Below, in pieces: positions 18,128 through 27,739 of a DNA stretch of 64,000 nt (its first letter is position 1; each line of letters opens with the position of its first letter). This stretch comes from Yersinia enterocolitica. Its GTDB lineage: Bacteria; Pseudomonadota; Gammaproteobacteria; Enterobacterales; Enterobacteriaceae. Both the position numbers and the translations under genes were made by a program. The stretch is taken from positions 2,356,001 through 2,420,000 of the forward strand of contig NBTC02000002.1 of NCBI GenBank assembly GCA_002082245.2, written 5' to 3'. The notes beneath the pieces were generated by a model that saw nothing but the letters and a program-made list of their open reading frames with translations, was not told the DNA's origin and searched no databases.

Positions 18128-19263
18128 TTGGCGGCGATATAATCGAAATTAATATCTTCGCCCAAGCCTGCTCTCGTTGGCAGAGAGACATAGCCATCAC
18201 TGTCCATCGGGTCAATGATGCTGTTGAGATAAGCGGCAGGCTCGTCATAATCCAGGAATGGATGCAACAACCCACGCTCATACCAACGGCAGTTACGGAT
18301 TGCACCGACTACCGCCAGATTCGGCGCACCATTGCCGTGGATTTCACAATCCATGCCGAACGATTCCGCCAGATAAGCCACTTTCAGACAAGGTGTGATA
18401 CCGCCCACGCCTTGGACGCCAGCGCGTAAAATATCGCAGGCACCGGCCTTCACCCAATCAGCGCGGCTAAAGTATTTACCGGCCAGACTTTCAGGTCCGA
18501 TAATGTCAATTTGTAGGTTTTCCCGCAGCCAGCAGTAAGAGGCCATGCTCTGCTCTTCCATCGGCTCTTCGAACCAACTGAAATTAAGTTTTTGCAGTTC
18601 GCGACCAATATAGAGGGCGTCACTGCGGCTGTACCAATGGTAGCCATCCAGCATCAAAGCAATATCCGGGCCGACGGCTTCACGCACCGCCGCACAAGCA
18701 CGAACATCCATCTGCGGACTTGGCGCAAAAGAGACTGGCGGCATCCAGGTATGCAGCTTAATACCCTTATAGCCACGGGCGACCAGTTGCTCGGCAAAGC
18801 GCGCATACTCATCCGGGGTCGACAATCCATCAGCTAACTCATCACCACACATGGTGCTACCGTAAGCCAATACTTTGTCGCGATATCCGCCCAGTAATTT
18901 ATAGACTGGCTGGCCCAGTTTGCGCCCCAACAAATCCCAAATAGCTTGCTCGGCAATGGCCAGCGCCCGGTCGGTTAACTGATTGGCACTGCCGCGCTGC
19001 CAATGCACCAGATCATTCCATAACCGTTCGCGGTCAAACGGGTTTTGCCCAATCAGAACTTTTTTAAAGAAGCTATTGACGATGTGCGGGCGAATCACTT
19101 CCGGTGGTGCAAATGCATAACCGCAATCACCTTCGTCAGTGGTCAGCGTCAGCATGGCCATTTTGGCTAAGGACTCTGCGCCTGGATGCGAGTGCCCTGC
19201 GGTATCAGAAACACGCCGAGTCGGATAAGAAAAAACGGTTACATCTACTGATATTATTTTCAC
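18112..19263 (-). CDS. Enolase-superfamily (mandelate racemase/muconate lactonizing type) enzyme
   Basis: This 383-residue TIM-barrel enzyme abstracts an alpha-proton from a carboxylate substrate with Mg2+. Catalytic positions can be read: K169-x-H171 in GIKLHTW, metal ligands D206 (LMLDGYHW), E232 (FEEPMEEQ) and E258 (GPESLAG), and a probable D277/H309 dyad (CDILR and EIHGNG), as in the mandelate-racemase subgroup. It may be a sugar-acid dehydratase or an epimerase; the KxH rather than KxK motif leaves the reaction open. It heads an operon with a peptide-type importer, so it probably acts on the imported compound. The last few residues come from the ERIC repeat. Confidence 0.78.
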   Translation of the reverse strand: MKIISVDVTVFSYPTRRVSDTAGHSHPGAESLAKMAMLTLTTDEGDCGYAFAPPEVIRPHIVNSFFKKVLIGQNPFDRERLWNDLVHWQRGSANQLTDRALAIAEQAIWDLLGRKLGQPVYKLLGGYRDKVLAYGSTMCGDELADGLSTPDEYARFAEQLVARGYKGIKLHTWMPPVSFAPSPQMDVRACAAVREAVGPDIALMLDGYHWYSRSDALYIGRELQKLNFSWFEEPMEEQSMASYCWLRENLQIDIIGPESLAGKYFSRADWVKAGACDILRAGVQGVGGITPCLKVAYLAESFGMDCEIHGNGAPNLAVVGAIRNCRWYERGLLHPFLDYDEPAAYLNSIIDPMDSDGYVSLPTRAGLGEDINFDYIAANTLSA

Positions 19264-19996
19264 CTGATTACCTGCCTTTATAATTCATTGAGTCTCTGGT
19301 CAGTTAACGCAGTAAACCCCTATTTTTTATGATGATTTAGCTCACTTAAAATAATAAAACATCGGATCTATTTAAATGGAATGTCATTTCACCTTATCAG
19401 TATTGAAGATAACCTTGCATTAGTCATTAGGAGATTGGCTGCAAAATTGGCAATAAAGGCGTGTTTTTTTAGGCAACTGCACAAATTATTGTGAGCAGCA
19501 TCACGATGACGGGTCGGAAAAGGCCGATAGGGGGATATATTCCGCGTCAATAACGAGTATTACCCCCGCAATACCCGTTGGTATGTTGAGGGGCTATTAT
19601 CCATTTTGTAACGGATATCTTCGCCATGAATAGCCAATAACCCAAACTAAATTGAATTCGCCGATAGTGATAAGAATAATCTTGTAAGTTACTGGTAAAA
19701 AATGAGTTTATGATAAAAGTTATTGCTTAAAAATAAGGCCTCAGGCTATGCTCATCCCACTTATAACAAAATGTAACAGAGCGTTATACCCAAAGAAGTT
19801 GTAGTTGCAGGTGAGCGGTAGGTGAAGGGAGAATCGGTTATGAACTGATTTGAACAGTATGTATGCCATGCCCGTAGGGTGAATCTCAAAAAGGCTCATT
19901 AATCCAGTTCAACTTACGTCAGTAAGCCATTCGGGTGAGTGAACGTCGCTAATACACCTATAACTACAAGTAAAGGGGTATACAGGGGAAGTTAGC
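19264..19996. other. Intergenic region between the enolase operon and the Tat aminotransferase gene
   Basis: This 733-base AT-rich divergent spacer must hold the promoters of both flanking units. I see no credible coding sequence in it. Its right third is occupied by a long ERIC-like repeat (19784-19982). No clear operator was recognised. Confidence 0.6.
19784..19982. repeat. Long, diverged ERIC-like element
   Basis: The termini TTATACCCAAAGAAGTTGTAG and CTATAACTACAAGTAAAGGGGTAT are inverted, like the other ERIC ends here, and the centre holds TTACGTCAGTAAGCCATTCGGGTGAGTGAA, resembling the ERIC core. At about 199 bases it is longer than the usual 127, so it looks like a copy with extra internal sequence. 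It ends only 14 bases before the aminotransferase start and would form part of its mRNA leader. Confidence 0.55.
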
Positions 19997-21160
19997 ATGG
20001 ATCGTCGTACACTGTTAAAATCATCCGGTCTATTACTGGGCGGATTAACACTGGGTAACTTTATTTCAACGGCTCAGGCCAAAAGTTCTAAGATAAACGC
20101 ACAACCGCGGATCCCTACTGAACAGCAGCCACTGCTGTTGAATTTTAATGAAAACTCGTTAGGAATGTCACCAAAAGCGCATCAGGCTATTATCGCCGCG
20201 TTGCCGACTGCATTTCGCTACCCCGATGCTGCCCGCGAACAATTGATTGCTAATATCGCCACAGAATACCAACTCAAAACCGAGAATATCTCGCTGGGGA
20301 ATGGCTCATCAGAGACGATTCAGGCCGTCATTCAAGCGGTTATCCGCCAAGCTGAACTTGCGAATACACCAATCCAGCTCGTGGTGCCGGACCCTACATT
20401 TAACTACGCCGAACTCTATGCCAAGCCTTTTGACATTCCCATTGAGAAAGTCGTTCTGACCAAAGAAATGGCATTTGACCTGCCTGTAATGCAGCAGAAA
20501 GTCGCCAGCTTCAAAGGGCGTTCAATCGTCTATCTGTGTAATCCGAATAACCCTACCGCGACCATTACCCCGGCAAACCTTATTGAAGCCTGGATTAAAA
20601 ATGCCTCACCGGAAACCTTGTTTATCATCGACGAGGCTTATGCCGAGTTTGTCAGCGATCCTGCATTTCGCAGTGCTATCGGGCTGGTTCAAGCCGGCCA
20701 CAAAAATCTGTTGGTCACCCGGACATTCTCCAAAATTTACGCGCTAGCGGGCCTTCGGGTAGGTTATGGTATCGCGCATCCAGAACTGATAGCCGCGGTG
20801 GAAAACTTTGTTTCGCTGGATAACACCAATACCGCCGGCGCAGCGGCGGCTTTAGCCTCGTTGCAAGACAAAGCCTTTGTACAATACAGCCGCCAGTCAG
20901 CCGATCAGGCGCGTCGAATTGTTACTCAGACCCTGGACGAACTGAAATTATCCTATGTTCCGTCGCAGGCAAACTTTGTTTTTCATCAGGTGAACGGGGA
21001 TGTGAAAACCTATCAAAACCGCATGAAACAATATCACGTGTTTGTCGGGCGTGAATTTCCCCCCGCTGTGGGTTGGAACCGCCTCACGTTAGGGACGCCG
21101 GAAGAGATGATGGCCTTTGTCTCGGTGCTAAAAATGTTCCGCACCCAGGGTTGGGTGTAA
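19997..21160 (+). CDS. Tat-exported PLP-dependent aminotransferase (HisC-like, class I/II fold)
   Basis: This 387-residue fold-type I aminotransferase carries an N-terminal twin-arginine signal, MDRRTLLKSSGLLLGG, with a hydrophobic stretch and likely cleavage after AQA near residue 28. PLP-site motifs are GNGSSETIQ (101-109), NPNNPTATIT (182-191), IIDEAYAEF with Asp212, and RTFSKIYALAGLRVGYG with the Schiff-base Lys246. It resembles histidinol-phosphate aminotransferase, but the signal implies export to the periplasm in folded, cofactor-loaded form, so it is not the biosynthetic HisC. GGGGAAG stands five bases before the ATG. Substrate and role are unknown. Confidence 0.82.
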   Translation: MDRRTLLKSSGLLLGGLTLGNFISTAQAKSSKINAQPRIPTEQQPLLLNFNENSLGMSPKAHQAIIAALPTAFRYPDAAREQLIANIATEYQLKTENISLGNGSSETIQAVIQAVIRQAELANTPIQLVVPDPTFNYAELYAKPFDIPIEKVVLTKEMAFDLPVMQQKVASFKGRSIVYLCNPNNPTATITPANLIEAWIKNASPETLFIIDEAYAEFVSDPAFRSAIGLVQAGHKNLLVTRTFSKIYALAGLRVGYGIAHPELIAAVENFVSLDNTNTAGAAAALASLQDKAFVQYSRQSADQARRIVTQTLDELKLSYVPSQANFVFHQVNGDVKTYQNRMKQYHVFVGREFPPAVGWNRLTLGTPEEMMAFVSVLKMFRTQGWV

Positions 21161-21193
21161 CCGCCGTTATCCTGTGTCGACCTACGATATAAA

Positions 21194-21209
21194 GGGGGGC
21201 TGGCCCCCC
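21194..21209. terminator. G/C hairpin between convergent genes
   Basis: Six G residues pair with six C residues around CTGG. It lies between the plus-strand aminotransferase gene and the minus-strand ketoreductase gene. There is no T-run on either side, so terminator function is uncertain. Confidence 0.35.
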
Positions 21210-21322
21210 GATTACCCAACAAACACGTTGATAACAACACCGCGAAAAGTGGGATTTTGCCCGCCATCCATACGAAATTCAAGATGGGGTCAGGCCAAGT
21301 GTATTTGAACAGGCTACCTGAA

Positions 21323-22057
21323 TTAGGCGGTCAATCCGCCGTCCAATACCAGTGTTTGCCCGGTCATATAGCGGCTGTCATTGCCTATCATAAAAGCACT
21401 GACACGGGCGACTTCTTGCGCATCACCTAAACGCCGTAGTGGTATCTGTTTACGTAAGCCTTTTAAGGCATCGGCAGGCATCGCGCGCGTCATATCGCTG
21501 TCGATTATCCCCGGCAGCAGGCAATTAACCCGAATACCAAAACGCCCCATCTCCAGCGCCAATGAGCGACCAAGGCCAATCATTGCGGCTTTACTGGCAC
21601 CATATGCGCTCTGCCCGACATTGCCTTTGATAGCGGTTACCGACGACATCAGCAAAACTGCGCCCTCGCCCTGCATGATCATCGGCGGCAATAGGTGCTT
21701 ATTCCAATAGAAGATAGCGTTCAAATTGGTGTTCATCACATTGCGCCAGTTATCGCCATTTTGCTGAATATGCAGGCCATCACCAGTAATACCCGCATTA
21801 TGGATTACCGCGCCGGGCGCACCATACTTCTCCAGCAGTTGTGGCGCGAGGTGGTCGACATCCGCTTCATCGCTACCATCACAACGATAGTGGGTTACCC
21901 AGCCAGGCAGGCCGGCACAGCTTTCTATCACATCGTGACTCTGTTGCTCACCGCTGCGCCAGGTAAAGACCACATTCCACTCTTTGGCCAGTTCTTCGAC
22001 CAAAGCACGGCCAATACCACGACTGCCACCGGTAATTAATACCCATTGCCTACTCAT
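21323..22057 (-). CDS. FabG-like 3-ketoacyl-ACP reductase of the peptide/lipid cluster
   Basis: This 244-residue short-chain dehydrogenase/reductase would reduce 3-ketoacyl-ACP with NADPH. The NADPH loop is GGSRGIG (10-16), NAGITGDG lies near 87-94, and the catalytic triad is Ser139 (MSSVTAIKG), Tyr152 and Lys156 (YGASK). It is the last gene of the eleven-gene minus-strand operon, four bases after the acyl carrier protein gene. It is not next to fabD or fabH, so it is a dedicated copy rather than the housekeeping FabG. Confidence 0.85.
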   Translation of the reverse strand: MSRQWVLITGGSRGIGRALVEELAKEWNVVFTWRSGEQQSHDVIESCAGLPGWVTHYRCDGSDEADVDHLAPQLLEKYGAPGAVIHNAGITGDGLHIQQNGDNWRNVMNTNLNAIFYWNKHLLPPMIMQGEGAVLLMSSVTAIKGNVGQSAYGASKAAMIGLGRSLALEMGRFGIRVNCLLPGIIDSDMTRAMPADALKGLRKQIPLRRLGDAQEVARVSAFMIGNDSRYMTGQTLVLDGGLTA

Positions 22058-22061
22058 AATA

Positions 22062-22310
22062 TTATTTCTTCTGTTCTGCCAACTTCTGGCAAAGCTCGCC
22101 TAAAGTCATATCTGGATTTTCCATAAACATTTCCGCATTCAGCGTCGCCCCGAATTCGCGCTTTGCCAGCACCATCAGCTCGACATAATCAAGGCTGTCG
22201 AGTTTTAGCTGATGCAGCGGCATATCCGGCGACAATGCCGACATTTCCAGATCTTTGGCGTCAGATAACATTTCACAAACGGTGTCATAGACGTGTTGAT
22301 ACTTTTCCAT
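22062..22310 (-). CDS. Dedicated acyl carrier protein
   Basis: This 82-residue acidic carrier has the phosphopantetheine attachment motif LDSLDYVELM with Ser39. It would hold the growing acyl chain for the ketosynthase, dehydratase and reductase encoded beside it. The ATG at 22310 (MEKYQHVYDT) has AAGG eight bases upstream; the longer frame starting at 22421 overlaps the dehydratase gene and lacks ACP-like sequence. It differs clearly from housekeeping AcpP (no GADSLDTVELVM). A phosphopantetheinyl transferase is not encoded in the window. Confidence 0.85.
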   Translation of the reverse strand: MEKYQHVYDTVCEMLSDAKDLEMSALSPDMPLHQLKLDSLDYVELMVLAKREFGATLNAEMFMENPDMTLGELCQKLAEQKK

Positions 22311-22324
22311 GGTCTTATCCTTAT

Positions 22325-23131
22325 TTAGTGCGCGGCTAATGGCCACGTTTTTAATGTTACAGCGGTGGTAATTAATGCCCCAGCATCTAAGCGGGCCTGA
22401 ATAGCGGCGCGCAATACCCAACCATCATCGGCATTACCGACGATAAGTGTTGGCTCGATGCTGTAGCGCAATGCGCCACGGACAAATAAATTTGGGTTAT
22501 TGACGCCCATAAATTCAGCACTGAAATGCACGTCATGGTGAGTCTGGATGACTGGCACATGCTTAAAGACATCAATCAAGGTGTCAGCCTGAATGCCCGG
22601 TAACACCTGTTTTGCGGTGGCTAGTGTTTGTGGGGCGGCGACTAATAACTTAAACAGCAACGCATCGAAAAAACCCCAACATTCAGCAGGTTGCGTGGCA
22701 TCTCCTGGATACTGTTGGCTTAACTGATGAAGGTTATCCGCCGAGAGGACCGACCAATGCTCGCTTTCTGACAATACCAACGCCGGTGCGCTGCGCAATT
22801 TGCTGTTAAAACAGTTTTCGCCGCTGCCAATATCCACCAGATTGCCACTGGCCTGGCTAGCCCCTTGCTCGAGTTGCAGGTAGTAGGGGGTATTGCACAG
22901 AACCGGCTGACGTAAACGGGTGTTAAAACGCAGAAAATCCGTTGCAGGCAAGCAGGGTAATAACCCAGCACTGAGCTGATATTTGATATCTAACATCGCA
23001 CGCATACCATGTACGGTAAGTGCCTGTTGGCCGAACCGTTGTGCATGTTGCAGATCAAAATGGATCGGATTGTAATCGCCGGAAAACGCAGCCCAACGCT
23101 GTGCATCACTGAGGGTGTAGTTGAATATCAT
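22325..23131 (-). CDS. MaoC/hot-dog-fold dehydratase of the peptide/lipid cluster
   Basis: This 268-residue protein has an N-terminal MaoC-like hydratase motif, FSGDYNPIHFD, with the catalytic Asp19 and His24. The second half may be another hot-dog fold without clear active residues, as in double hot-dog dehydratases. It would dehydrate 3-hydroxyacyl-ACP. The ATG at 23131 is preferred over a TTG at 23137 that overlaps the ketosynthase stop. It sits between the ketosynthase and ACP genes with gaps of 2 and 14 bases. Confidence 0.75.
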   Translation of the reverse strand: MIFNYTLSDAQRWAAFSGDYNPIHFDLQHAQRFGQQALTVHGMRAMLDIKYQLSAGLLPCLPATDFLRFNTRLRQPVLCNTPYYLQLEQGASQASGNLVDIGSGENCFNSKLRSAPALVLSESEHWSVLSADNLHQLSQQYPGDATQPAECWGFFDALLFKLLVAAPQTLATAKQVLPGIQADTLIDVFKHVPVIQTHHDVHFSAEFMGVNNPNLFVRGALRYSIEPTLIVGNADDGWVLRAAIQARLDAGALITTAVTLKTWPLAAH

Positions 23132-23133
23132 GC

Positions 23134-24384
23134 TCAATCCAGCCCGATAACCAAGGCGGCATTGGCGCCCCCAAAACCGAAACTCAGGTTTAGGGTATTG
23201 CGCAGTGCTTTAGGTCGATGCCCCTCGCTGATGTAATCAAGGTCGCACTGTGGATCAGCATTTTTCAAATTACAGGTGGCGGGCATTATCTGATGCTCAA
23301 GCGCTTGCAGACAGATAATGGATTCAAAACTGCCCGCCGCCGCAATCAGATGGCCGGAATAAGATTTGGTACTGGACAGTGGCGTGGTATAAGCCGCTTC
23401 GCCAAAGGCCTGTTTAATGGCCTGAGTCTCATTGAGATCGTTAAGCTGGGTCGAGGTGCCGTGCAAGTTCACATAATCAATCTCATCAGCACTCAAACCG
23501 GCCTGTTGCAAGGCGTGACGGATAGTCTTCACCCGCGCCACCCGATCTTCCGCCGGTGCGGTGAAATCAAATGCATCAGAGTAGTTACCGTAACCTTTGA
23601 TCTCACCGAGGATGGTCGCACCGCGTGCAATCGCACCTTCTCGTTCTTCCAAGCACAGTACCGCCGCACCTTCAGACAGCACAAAGCCGTTGCGATCCAA
23701 ACTAAACGGGCAACTGGCTTTGGTGATATCGTCTTGCTCGCGCGCCAGTGCACCCAGAATATCGATATTCCATACTGCGGCATCGCTGCGCAATGATTCA
23801 CCCGCCCCTACCAGCATCATTGACGCCCGACCACTACGGATAATTTCAAATGCATCACCGATGGCAATGGTCCCGGTAGCGCAGGCAGCAATCGGGGAGT
23901 TCTGATAGCCGCGTAACCCCCAGTACAGGCTGCACGCCGCAGTGCCCGCATTAGGCATTGAGAGGAAGCAGCCAAAAGGCGTACCCAGCCCGGTTGCCAG
24001 ATAACCTTCATAGTTATCATGTGTTTCATCCTGCCCCGCCCAACCGCTACCAATGATGGTTCCGCAGTCCAACAAGTCATAATAAGCCTCAGGAGATTGC
24101 TCGGCGAAGGCCATCCCCATCGCCTCTTTCGCTGCCGCCAGTACCAAACGGGCATAACGCGGTAGGCGGCGGCGGATAGCCGCAGGCACTGATTTCAGAT
24201 TCGGCTCAGCCTCAAGCAAACCAAAAAAGCGCGACTTGATACCCTGCTCAGATTTATCGTAATAACGATAACCCAATTGATAGTCCATAATCGCCGCCCA
24301 GCTCTGCTGTGCCGTCATGCCCATCGGGGTCACGCTGCCATAGCCGGTTACCACCACGCGGCGCTGTTTATTTGTATTTGTCAT
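23134..24384 (-). CDS. FabF-like 3-oxoacyl-ACP synthase of the peptide/lipid cluster
   Basis: This 416-residue ketosynthase of the thiolase fold has Cys168 in IAACATGT, His308 in NLHGTSTQLND, and Lys340/His345 in TKSYSGHLIAAAGS, so the active site is complete and condensing activity is expected. It is divergent from housekeeping FabF/FabB (for example YSGH rather than TGH). Its ATG overlaps the stop of the outer-membrane efflux gene in ATGA. With the dehydratase, ACP and reductase it forms a module that could build a 3-hydroxy or unsaturated acyl chain; no enoyl reductase is present. Confidence 0.87.
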   Translation of the reverse strand: MTNTNKQRRVVVTGYGSVTPMGMTAQQSWAAIMDYQLGYRYYDKSEQGIKSRFFGLLEAEPNLKSVPAAIRRRLPRYARLVLAAAKEAMGMAFAEQSPEAYYDLLDCGTIIGSGWAGQDETHDNYEGYLATGLGTPFGCFLSMPNAGTAACSLYWGLRGYQNSPIAACATGTIAIGDAFEIIRSGRASMMLVGAGESLRSDAAVWNIDILGALAREQDDITKASCPFSLDRNGFVLSEGAAVLCLEEREGAIARGATILGEIKGYGNYSDAFDFTAPAEDRVARVKTIRHALQQAGLSADEIDYVNLHGTSTQLNDLNETQAIKQAFGEAAYTTPLSSTKSYSGHLIAAAGSFESIICLQALEHQIMPATCNLKNADPQCDLDYISEGHRPKALRNTLNLSFGFGGANAALVIGLD

Positions 24385-25778
24385 GATTTAATTCCTTTAC
24401 TTTCCCTGCTGTTATCAACACCCCCCCCTAGCGCCAACCACAGTTTCATGGTGGCATTTAGGTAGTTATATTGAAGTTCGAGCAAATTGGTTTCACTGGT
24501 CAGCAGGGCATCCTGCGCATCCAGTAAGGTCTGAAATGAGACGGCACCTGCTTGATATTGGCTGTTAGTCAGGATTAGCCGACGTTGGCTGAGTTGCAGG
24601 TTTTGCCACTGATTCTGTTTTTGTTGCTGATAGCTCAGCCGTGCCGTCATCGCGTCATCGACATCTTTCAAGGCGCTATAAACCTTGCTGCGAAAATCAA
24701 CAGCCGCCAATTTCACTTCCAGCTTTGACTGCTCGATGGTGAGCTGCACAGTGTTCCACTGGAGGAAAGGCAGCGCGCTGTTGACACTGAGTGTCCGGCT
24801 CGGGTTGCTAAACCATTGTGAAAACACCGCGCTACCGGCATCTAAACTCGCTCCTAGCGAAAGGGTCGGGTAGAAATTCAGCTTGGCAACATCAGATCCG
24901 GCCAAGGCTGCACGCAAGCGCCATTCGGCAGCCTGCACATCAGGCCGTTGAGCAATCACCTGTAACGGTAAACTTTCCGCTATCGCAACTTGCTGTTGTA
25001 AATCCAATGACTTGCGTTCGGCCTGACGATAATCAGGCGCGCGGTTAAACAGCAGTGCCATGGCATTACGTGCAGCTTCCCGCAGTTGTTCGAGATTTTG
25101 ATACTGATTTTGTCTATCCAGCAGGGCTTGTTGTGCCTGCAATAGTTCAATTTCACTGGCATCCCCCGCCGCCAGACGCGAGCGCACAATGTTGAGCGTA
25201 TCTTGCGAAATAGCTAACGCCGCCTGTTGGTAGCCCAACTGCTGGTTAAATTTAGCAATCTGCCAATAGAGATCCGCAGTGGTCCCAATCAGTGACAGTG
25301 CAGTTTCTTGTCGATCTTGTTCGGTCGCATTGACCAGCCAGGCGGATTGCTCACGGGCGCGGGCCAGTTTGCCCCACAAATCCAGCTCGTAACTCAGACC
25401 AAGCGAGGTGCTATAGCTTTCTCGCGGCTGGGTATTTTCATTCAGCGAACGGGTATTACTGCCCGCACCGGTCATGGTGATATCCGGTGTCAAATTGGTA
25501 TTGGTCAGCCCTGCCGTCAGGCGCGCCTGCTGTAACTTCAGGCCAGCAGCAGCTAAGTCATTATTACTGACCAACATCCGACTGATGCTGTCAGACAGTT
25601 GTGGATCATCGAAATTTTCCCACCAGTGCACACTGTGATGCAGGTAACCCCCGCCAGTATCTTTAACCCGCCACTCCTCGGGAACCGACAGCATGGGGCG
25701 CTGATAATCGCTTTTCAGTGATGAACCGCAGCCGGTTAACAGCAGCATGATAAGTCCTACATTAATCAGTCTGCTCAT
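24381..25778 (-). CDS. TolC/NodT-family outer-membrane efflux lipoprotein
   Basis: This 465-residue outer-membrane channel has a lipoprotein signal, MLLLTGC, with lipidated Cys17, then the two repeated helical and strand regions of the OEP family (DAQDALLTSETNLLELQYNYLNA near the C-terminus). It would connect to the MacA-like adaptor to form a tripartite exporter. The ATG at 25778 overlaps the MacB stop in ATGA; the 49 extra in-frame residues upstream are antisense-like sequence within macB and are not credible. Confidence 0.85.
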   Translation of the reverse strand: MSRLINVGLIMLLLTGCGSSLKSDYQRPMLSVPEEWRVKDTGGGYLHHSVHWWENFDDPQLSDSISRMLVSNNDLAAAGLKLQQARLTAGLTNTNLTPDITMTGAGSNTRSLNENTQPRESYSTSLGLSYELDLWGKLARAREQSAWLVNATEQDRQETALSLIGTTADLYWQIAKFNQQLGYQQAALAISQDTLNIVRSRLAAGDASEIELLQAQQALLDRQNQYQNLEQLREAARNAMALLFNRAPDYRQAERKSLDLQQQVAIAESLPLQVIAQRPDVQAAEWRLRAALAGSDVAKLNFYPTLSLGASLDAGSAVFSQWFSNPSRTLSVNSALPFLQWNTVQLTIEQSKLEVKLAAVDFRSKVYSALKDVDDAMTARLSYQQQKQNQWQNLQLSQRRLILTNSQYQAGAVSFQTLLDAQDALLTSETNLLELQYNYLNATMKLWLALGGGVDNSRESKGIKS

Positions 25779-27739
25779 TCTCGTGCCAGTGCCTCGGTTG
25801 GGTGCAAACGGGCGGCATTGCGCGCCGGGAAAAAACCAAACCCTAGCCCGATAAGCGCAGAGAAACTGCACGCCAGCACTAACGGCGGCCAGGTAAAAAT
25901 CATAGTAAATTCTTGGGTAACCCACGAGAAAATCACCCCCGCCAGCGCCGAACCGATAATCCCAATCAAGCCGCCGAGAGTACAGATAACCACCGCTTCA
26001 ATCAGAAACTGGATCATGATGTCGCTGGGGCGAGCACCAACTGACAAGCGAATACCAATTTCATGGGTCCGTTCAGTCACTGACACCAGCATAATATTCA
26101 TCACCCCAACCCCACCCACCAGCAACGAAATCGCGGCAATGGAAGTGATTAACAATGTCATCGAATCAGAGGTTTTCTGAATCGCTTTGCTCATCTGGTC
26201 ATTGCTTAGAATGAAAAAGTCCCGCTGGCCGTGGGCCATATCCAGCAGCGTTTCAACCTCGCGCTGCACCTCATTCAGGTTGTAACCCTCACGTACCCGC
26301 ACGGTGATTGATTCGAGTGGAATATCACCTGAAATGCGCTCGGTGAGTGAGGTATAAGGCATCCAAGCGGCCAATAACCCGCCAAATGACGAACCATTAC
26401 GCTTGGCGATCCCGATCACCCGCAGAGGAATACCATCGAGTTGAACAATTTCGCCAATCGGATTTTCCCCAACAGCAAACAGGGTGTCACTGAGTTCAGG
26501 TTGCAAGATAACCACCGGCTCACGCGCATTGACGTGGTGCTGGGTAAAACCATCGCCCACAGTAAAACTTAGCCCTTTTACTTGAAAGAAACCGTTACTG
26601 ACCCCAGAGAGCGAAATCATCACTTGTTTGTCGCCACGCACCGCGGCAACCATCTTGCTCACCACCGGTGACACGCTATCGACATAGGGTTGTTGGCTAA
26701 GTAATGCCACATCTGCCTGCGTGAGTGCGCGCTCAAAATCAGGGCGCGGTTTATCCCAGCCCAATCCGGGACGAATATCCAGATTACTGGTACCCAGTTG
26801 ACTGATTTCACTTAGAATTTCTTGACGCGCACCTTCGCCCACCGCCATGGAAGAGACCACCGATGAGATGCCGATAATGATGCCCAACATCGATAAGAAA
26901 GCACGGATACGATGCCCGAGCAGTGAGCGCCAGGCCATTTTGATAGCTTCCCTGACACTCAACCACCAGTGTGGCCGACCCGTTGCCAGTGTGGCGGGTA
27001 ACGCGGCGTGAACAGCCTCCGTCTCAGACGCCTCATTATGGCGATCAGCAATGATTTCACCGTCGCTTATCTCAATAATGCGCTGGGCCTGATTAGCGAT
27101 ATTACGATCATGGGTCACGATAATAATGGTGTGGCCGGACTGATGCAGGCCATGCAATATTCCCATCAACTCTTGCCCACTGGCTCTGTCGAGCGCACCG
27201 GTCGGCTCATCGGCCAAAATAATACCGGCACCATTCATCAGAGCGCGGGCAATACTGACACGCTGCTGTTGCCCGCCCGAGAGCTGTGCTGGTTTGTGTA
27301 ACAGGTGCTGACCAAGGCCTAAGCGGCGCAATAAATAGGTCGCACGCTCCTGACGCTCAGCAGATGGCATAGCAGTGTAAAGTGCCGGAATGACCACATT
27401 CTCCGTTGCCGTCAGATATGGCATCAGGTGGTAGCGCTGAAAAATAAAACCGATGTACTGGCTTCTTAATTGCGCCAGTTGCTCACTGCTGGCCTGCCGG
27501 GTAGAGATGTTATGAATCGACATCTCCCCCTGCGTTGGCTTATCAAGGCAACCAATGATATTCATTAGCGTCGATTTACCTGACCCGGAAGCACCGATGA
27601 TCGCCACCATTTCGCCGCTACCAATAGACAGCGAGATATCTTTAAGGACCGCGACCGATTGGCTACCCGACGCAAAATGGCGATAAATGCCATTAAGTTC
27701 GATCAACGGACATGGTGAATCAATGGTATTAGCGCGCAT
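25775..27739 (-). CDS. MacB-type ABC exporter (ATPase fused to four-helix permease)
   Basis: This 654-residue inner-membrane protein has an N-terminal ATPase (Walker [10 protein letters not shown] at 49-57, signature [15 protein letters not shown], Walker [13 protein letters not shown]), then a membrane helix near residue 280, a large periplasmic domain, and three C-terminal helices with the FtsX-like stretch [21 protein letters not shown]. This is MacB topology. The start at 27739 has GGGAG six bases upstream and overlaps the macA-like stop by 11 bases. In this operon the likely cargo is the cluster's peptide or lipopeptide rather than macrolides. Confidence 0.87.
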   Translation of the reverse strand: MRANTIDSPCPLIELNGIYRHFASGSQSVAVLKDISLSIGSGEMVAIIGASGSGKSTLMNIIGCLDKPTQGEMSIHNISTRQASSEQLAQLRSQYIGFIFQRYHLMPYLTATENVVIPALYTAMPSAERQERATYLLRRLGLGQHLLHKPAQLSGGQQQRVSIARALMNGAGIILADEPTGALDRASGQELMGILHGLHQSGHTIIIVTHDRNIANQAQRIIEISDGEIIADRHNEASETEAVHAALPATLATGRPHWWLSVREAIKMAWRSLLGHRIRAFLSMLGIIIGISSVVSSMAVGEGARQEILSEISQLGTSNLDIRPGLGWDKPRPDFERALTQADVALLSQQPYVDSVSPVVSKMVAAVRGDKQVMISLSGVSNGFFQVKGLSFTVGDGFTQHHVNAREPVVILQPELSDTLFAVGENPIGEIVQLDGIPLRVIGIAKRNGSSFGGLLAAWMPYTSLTERISGDIPLESITVRVREGYNLNEVQREVETLLDMAHGQRDFFILSNDQMSKAIQKTSDSMTLLITSIAAISLLVGGVGVMNIMLVSVTERTHEIGIRLSVGARPSDIMIQFLIEAVVICTLGGLIGIIGSALAGVIFSWVTQEFTMIFTWPPLVLACSFSALIGLGFGFFPARNAARLHPTEALARE

